From NCBI GenBank assembly GCA_025362705.1, contig JANYFH010000395.1:1-8367 (forward strand): DNA of 8,367 bases. The letters are read 5' to 3'. Position 1 is the stretch's first letter. Each line of letters opens with the position of its first letter. The DNA comes from Betaproteobacteria bacterium (GTDB taxonomy: Bacteria; Pseudomonadota; Gammaproteobacteria; Burkholderiales; Usitatibacteraceae). The position numbers and the translations under genes were made by a program. The notes beneath the pieces were generated by a model. That model saw nothing but the letters and a program-made list of their open reading frames with translations, was not told where the DNA came from and ran no database searches. Shown piece by piece: positions 7,095 to 8,367 of this stretch.

Positions 7095-7544
7095 ATGAAA
7101 CTTAGCTCAATCGCCACCACGGTCGCCGTTGTGTTTTCCACAAACGCGGTCGCGCAGTCAACCACACCGGCATCCGCACCTGTCGCCGTCGCCACACCTG
7201 CGTTGACCAAACACAACTGCATCAAGCCGGAATTAATCGATGGCACACAAAAAAACACCCAGGCGCGCATGAACGAATTTGTGGCCGCCGTCAATACCTA
7301 CAAAACATGCGTGGGTGAATTTGCGCAGGATCAGAAAAAACTCGCCGAGCAACAGCAACAAGTCGCGCAGGCAACGATCGCGTCAGCTAACGCCGCGATC
7401 AAGGAGTACAACGAGTTCGTCGAAGAGTCCAATAAGGTCACCAGCGAGAAAGTTGACACGCAGCAGAGGCGTGACAATGACAACGCCACCAAGAGTACTA
7501 CCGGGTCGTACCAACCATACAAGGCGACGCCGGCACCTAAATAG
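7095..7544 (+). CDS. Small exported protein of unknown function with a helical, coiled-coil-like core
   Basis: I do not recognise this 149-residue protein. Seen: residues 1-20 form a signal peptide (K2, hydrophobic stretch, cleavage after AVA), giving a mature periplasmic or secreted protein. Next comes an Ala/Pro/Thr-rich linker (21-38), then a helical region of about 45-122 rich in Gln, Ala, Lys and Glu (DQKKLAEQQQQVAQATIASANAAIKEYNEFVEE), which could form a coiled coil. The tail is polar and ends PYKATPAPK. Two cysteines, Cys42 and Cys72, flank the first helix and could form a disulfide after export. It is not a lipoprotein: no lipobox cysteine is present. A good ribosome site, AAGG, lies nine bases before the ATG. 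It starts 44 nt after dxs with no terminator between, so it may be read from the same transcript. No enzymatic motif is visible. Confidence 0.8.
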   Translation: MKLSSIATTVAVVFSTNAVAQSTTPASAPVAVATPALTKHNCIKPELIDGTQKNTQARMNEFVAAVNTYKTCVGEFAQDQKKLAEQQQQVAQATIASANAAIKEYNEFVEESNKVTSEKVDTQQRRDNDNATKSTTGSYQPYKATPAPK

Positions 7545-7553
7545 CCGGGTGAC

Positions 7554-7569
7554 CAGAACTTGCGTTCTG
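7554..7569. terminator. Short perfect hairpin between convergent genes, weak terminator candidate
   Basis: CAGAAC (7554-7559) pairs perfectly with GTTCTG (7564-7569) around a TTGC loop, 10 nt after the stop of the small exported protein gene and before the convergent glycosyltransferase ends at 7625. Its place suits a shared terminator. The stem is only six pairs, however, and neither strand has a proper U-tract after it (AGTTTGTGG on the plus strand). Intrinsic termination is therefore doubtful. Confidence 0.3.
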
Positions 7570-7624
7570 AGTTTGTGGGTCTGTTGCAGGTGCTACTTCA
7601 TTCGGATCTACGGCCTCTGACGGA

Positions 7625-8367
7625 TCAATTCGCGCCGAAACAGTGATGCAGAAGCCCGCAATGCAACCGCTCAATCTGCTCAAGCGTTTTCAATTTCACC
7701 TGCAAATTTGAGTGGCGATACACAGCGGGAAGGCCGGAGAGCGCAGGAAACTTGCGCAAGAATTTTTGATTTTCCGCCTGCCACTTGAGGTCGTACCCGC
7801 CGGTGGAAAAATGAATCAGCAGCAGATCCATCGGCACGGCGAGACGATAGCCGGCAAGGTGTGCGCGATAGCTGAAATCGATGTCGTACACATGAAAGCC
7901 ATCGAAGGTGGTTTCGTCAAAACGCACTGCCTCCCACACCTTGCGATGCATGCCGATGAAAACGCCATCGAGCGCCTGAATATTTTCCACGACCGGCGCC
8001 TGCAATCCGGCGGCAAAATAAAGGGCGTCCGCTTGTCCGGGAGGCTTGTGGATGATCTGGCCATGCACATACGGCAAACCTGCATGCCCCCAGTCGGCGT
8101 CCACCAGTTTGCTCGCACCGGCAACACCGATCACATCGAATGAGACCAAGTGGTTCAACAGCCGATTCCCGAAGTCGGCATGAACGATATCGATATCGTC
8201 ATGGCAAAAAATAAGGATGTCTCCGTAGGACCGAGCGGCACCGCGGTTATAGGCCTCACACAACGATTTCGCGTCGTGTATGCCAATCACTTCAAAACGA
8301 TGACGTGCAAACTGCGCGGTGAGTTTGGTTTTGATGTTGGCGAAATATTCGGGGCGAATGCTGCAGA
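7625..8367 (-). CDS. Glycosyltransferase family 2-like protein (StrF type), 5' end beyond window
   Basis: The frame is open from the right edge; the first full codon is at 8365-8363 and about 246 residues are present to the TGA at 7625. The edge sequence CSIRPEYFANI directly precedes HRFEVIGIHDAKSLCEAYNRGAARSYGDILIFCHDDIDIV, so the GTG at 8290 is not the real start. Seen: a GT-A style nucleotide-sugar binding fold, with AYNRGAA and the metal-binding HDDID (Asp56-Asp57 of the visible part), then ALDGVFIGMHRKVWE, which fits acceptor-loop sequence, and HVYDIDFSYRAHLAGYRL. This layout matches the StrF-like glycosyltransferase family (Glyco_tranf_2_5), whose visible start here is probably only a few residues from the true N-terminus. 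There is no signal peptide or membrane helix in the visible part. Donor and acceptor are unknown; a role in surface glycan synthesis is inferred. It converges on the small exported protein gene. Confidence 0.82.
   Translation of the reverse strand, partial: CSIRPEYFANIKTKLTAQFARHRFEVIGIHDAKSLCEAYNRGAARSYGDILIFCHDDIDIVHADFGNRLLNHLVSFDVIGVAGASKLVDADWGHAGLPYVHGQIIHKPPGQADALYFAAGLQAPVVENIQALDGVFIGMHRKVWEAVRFDETTFDGFHVYDIDFSYRAHLAGYRLAVPMDLLLIHFSTGGYDLKWQAENQKFLRKFPALSGLPAVYRHSNLQVKLKTLEQIERLHCGLLHHCFGAN

Noticed and set aside
7712..8143. 143-codon plus-strand frame opposite the glycosyltransferase gene
   Set aside because: The minus frame carries the glycosyltransferase motifs (HDDID, AYNRGAA) and continues through the window edge; the plus frame shows no family signature.

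Overview
The window reads as an ordinary chromosomal segment of a Gram-negative, most likely a betaproteobacterium (Burkholderiales or close relatives). The main reason is the run xseB - ispA - dxs beside a divergent Rieske oxygenase, an arrangement I recall from that class. Codon use looks even throughout. I see no insertion sequence, phage gene, CRISPR array, tRNA or rRNA. The species cannot be fixed from the sequence alone.

Left half, minus strand. Reading right to left there is a Rieske-type ring-hydroxylating oxygenase alpha subunit (3712-2606), a ten-helix EamA/DMT-family permease (2509-1616), a two-domain rhodanese of the 3-mercaptopyruvate sulfurtransferase type (1564-725), and the N-terminal 240 residues of a secreted S9-type (prolyl oligopeptidase-like) peptidase that runs off the left edge. 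The last two are only 4 nt apart and are probably co-translated. Gaps of 51 and 96 nt separate the other genes, so one long transcript is possible but not shown.

Centre. A 274-nt divergent intergenic region (3713-3986) lies between the Rieske gene and xseB. It holds a plausible extended -10 promoter for the rightward operon, a weaker leftward promoter candidate, and a nested inverted repeat of three stacked stems (3856-3906) that no gene explains. This is the most unusual non-coding signal in the window.

Right half, plus strand. A tight operon encodes exonuclease VII small subunit (xseB), farnesyl diphosphate synthase (ispA) and 1-deoxy-D-xylulose-5-phosphate synthase (dxs). IspA and Dxs carry out a late and the first step of isoprenoid precursor synthesis. 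A gene for a small exported protein of unknown function (7095-7544) follows 44 nt after dxs. It converges on a leftward family 2-like glycosyltransferase (StrF type) whose 5' end lies beyond the right edge. No clearly new multi-gene system is visible. The points most worth a second look are the intergenic structure, the unassigned substrate of the Rieske oxygenase next to the isoprenoid genes, and the unknown exported protein.
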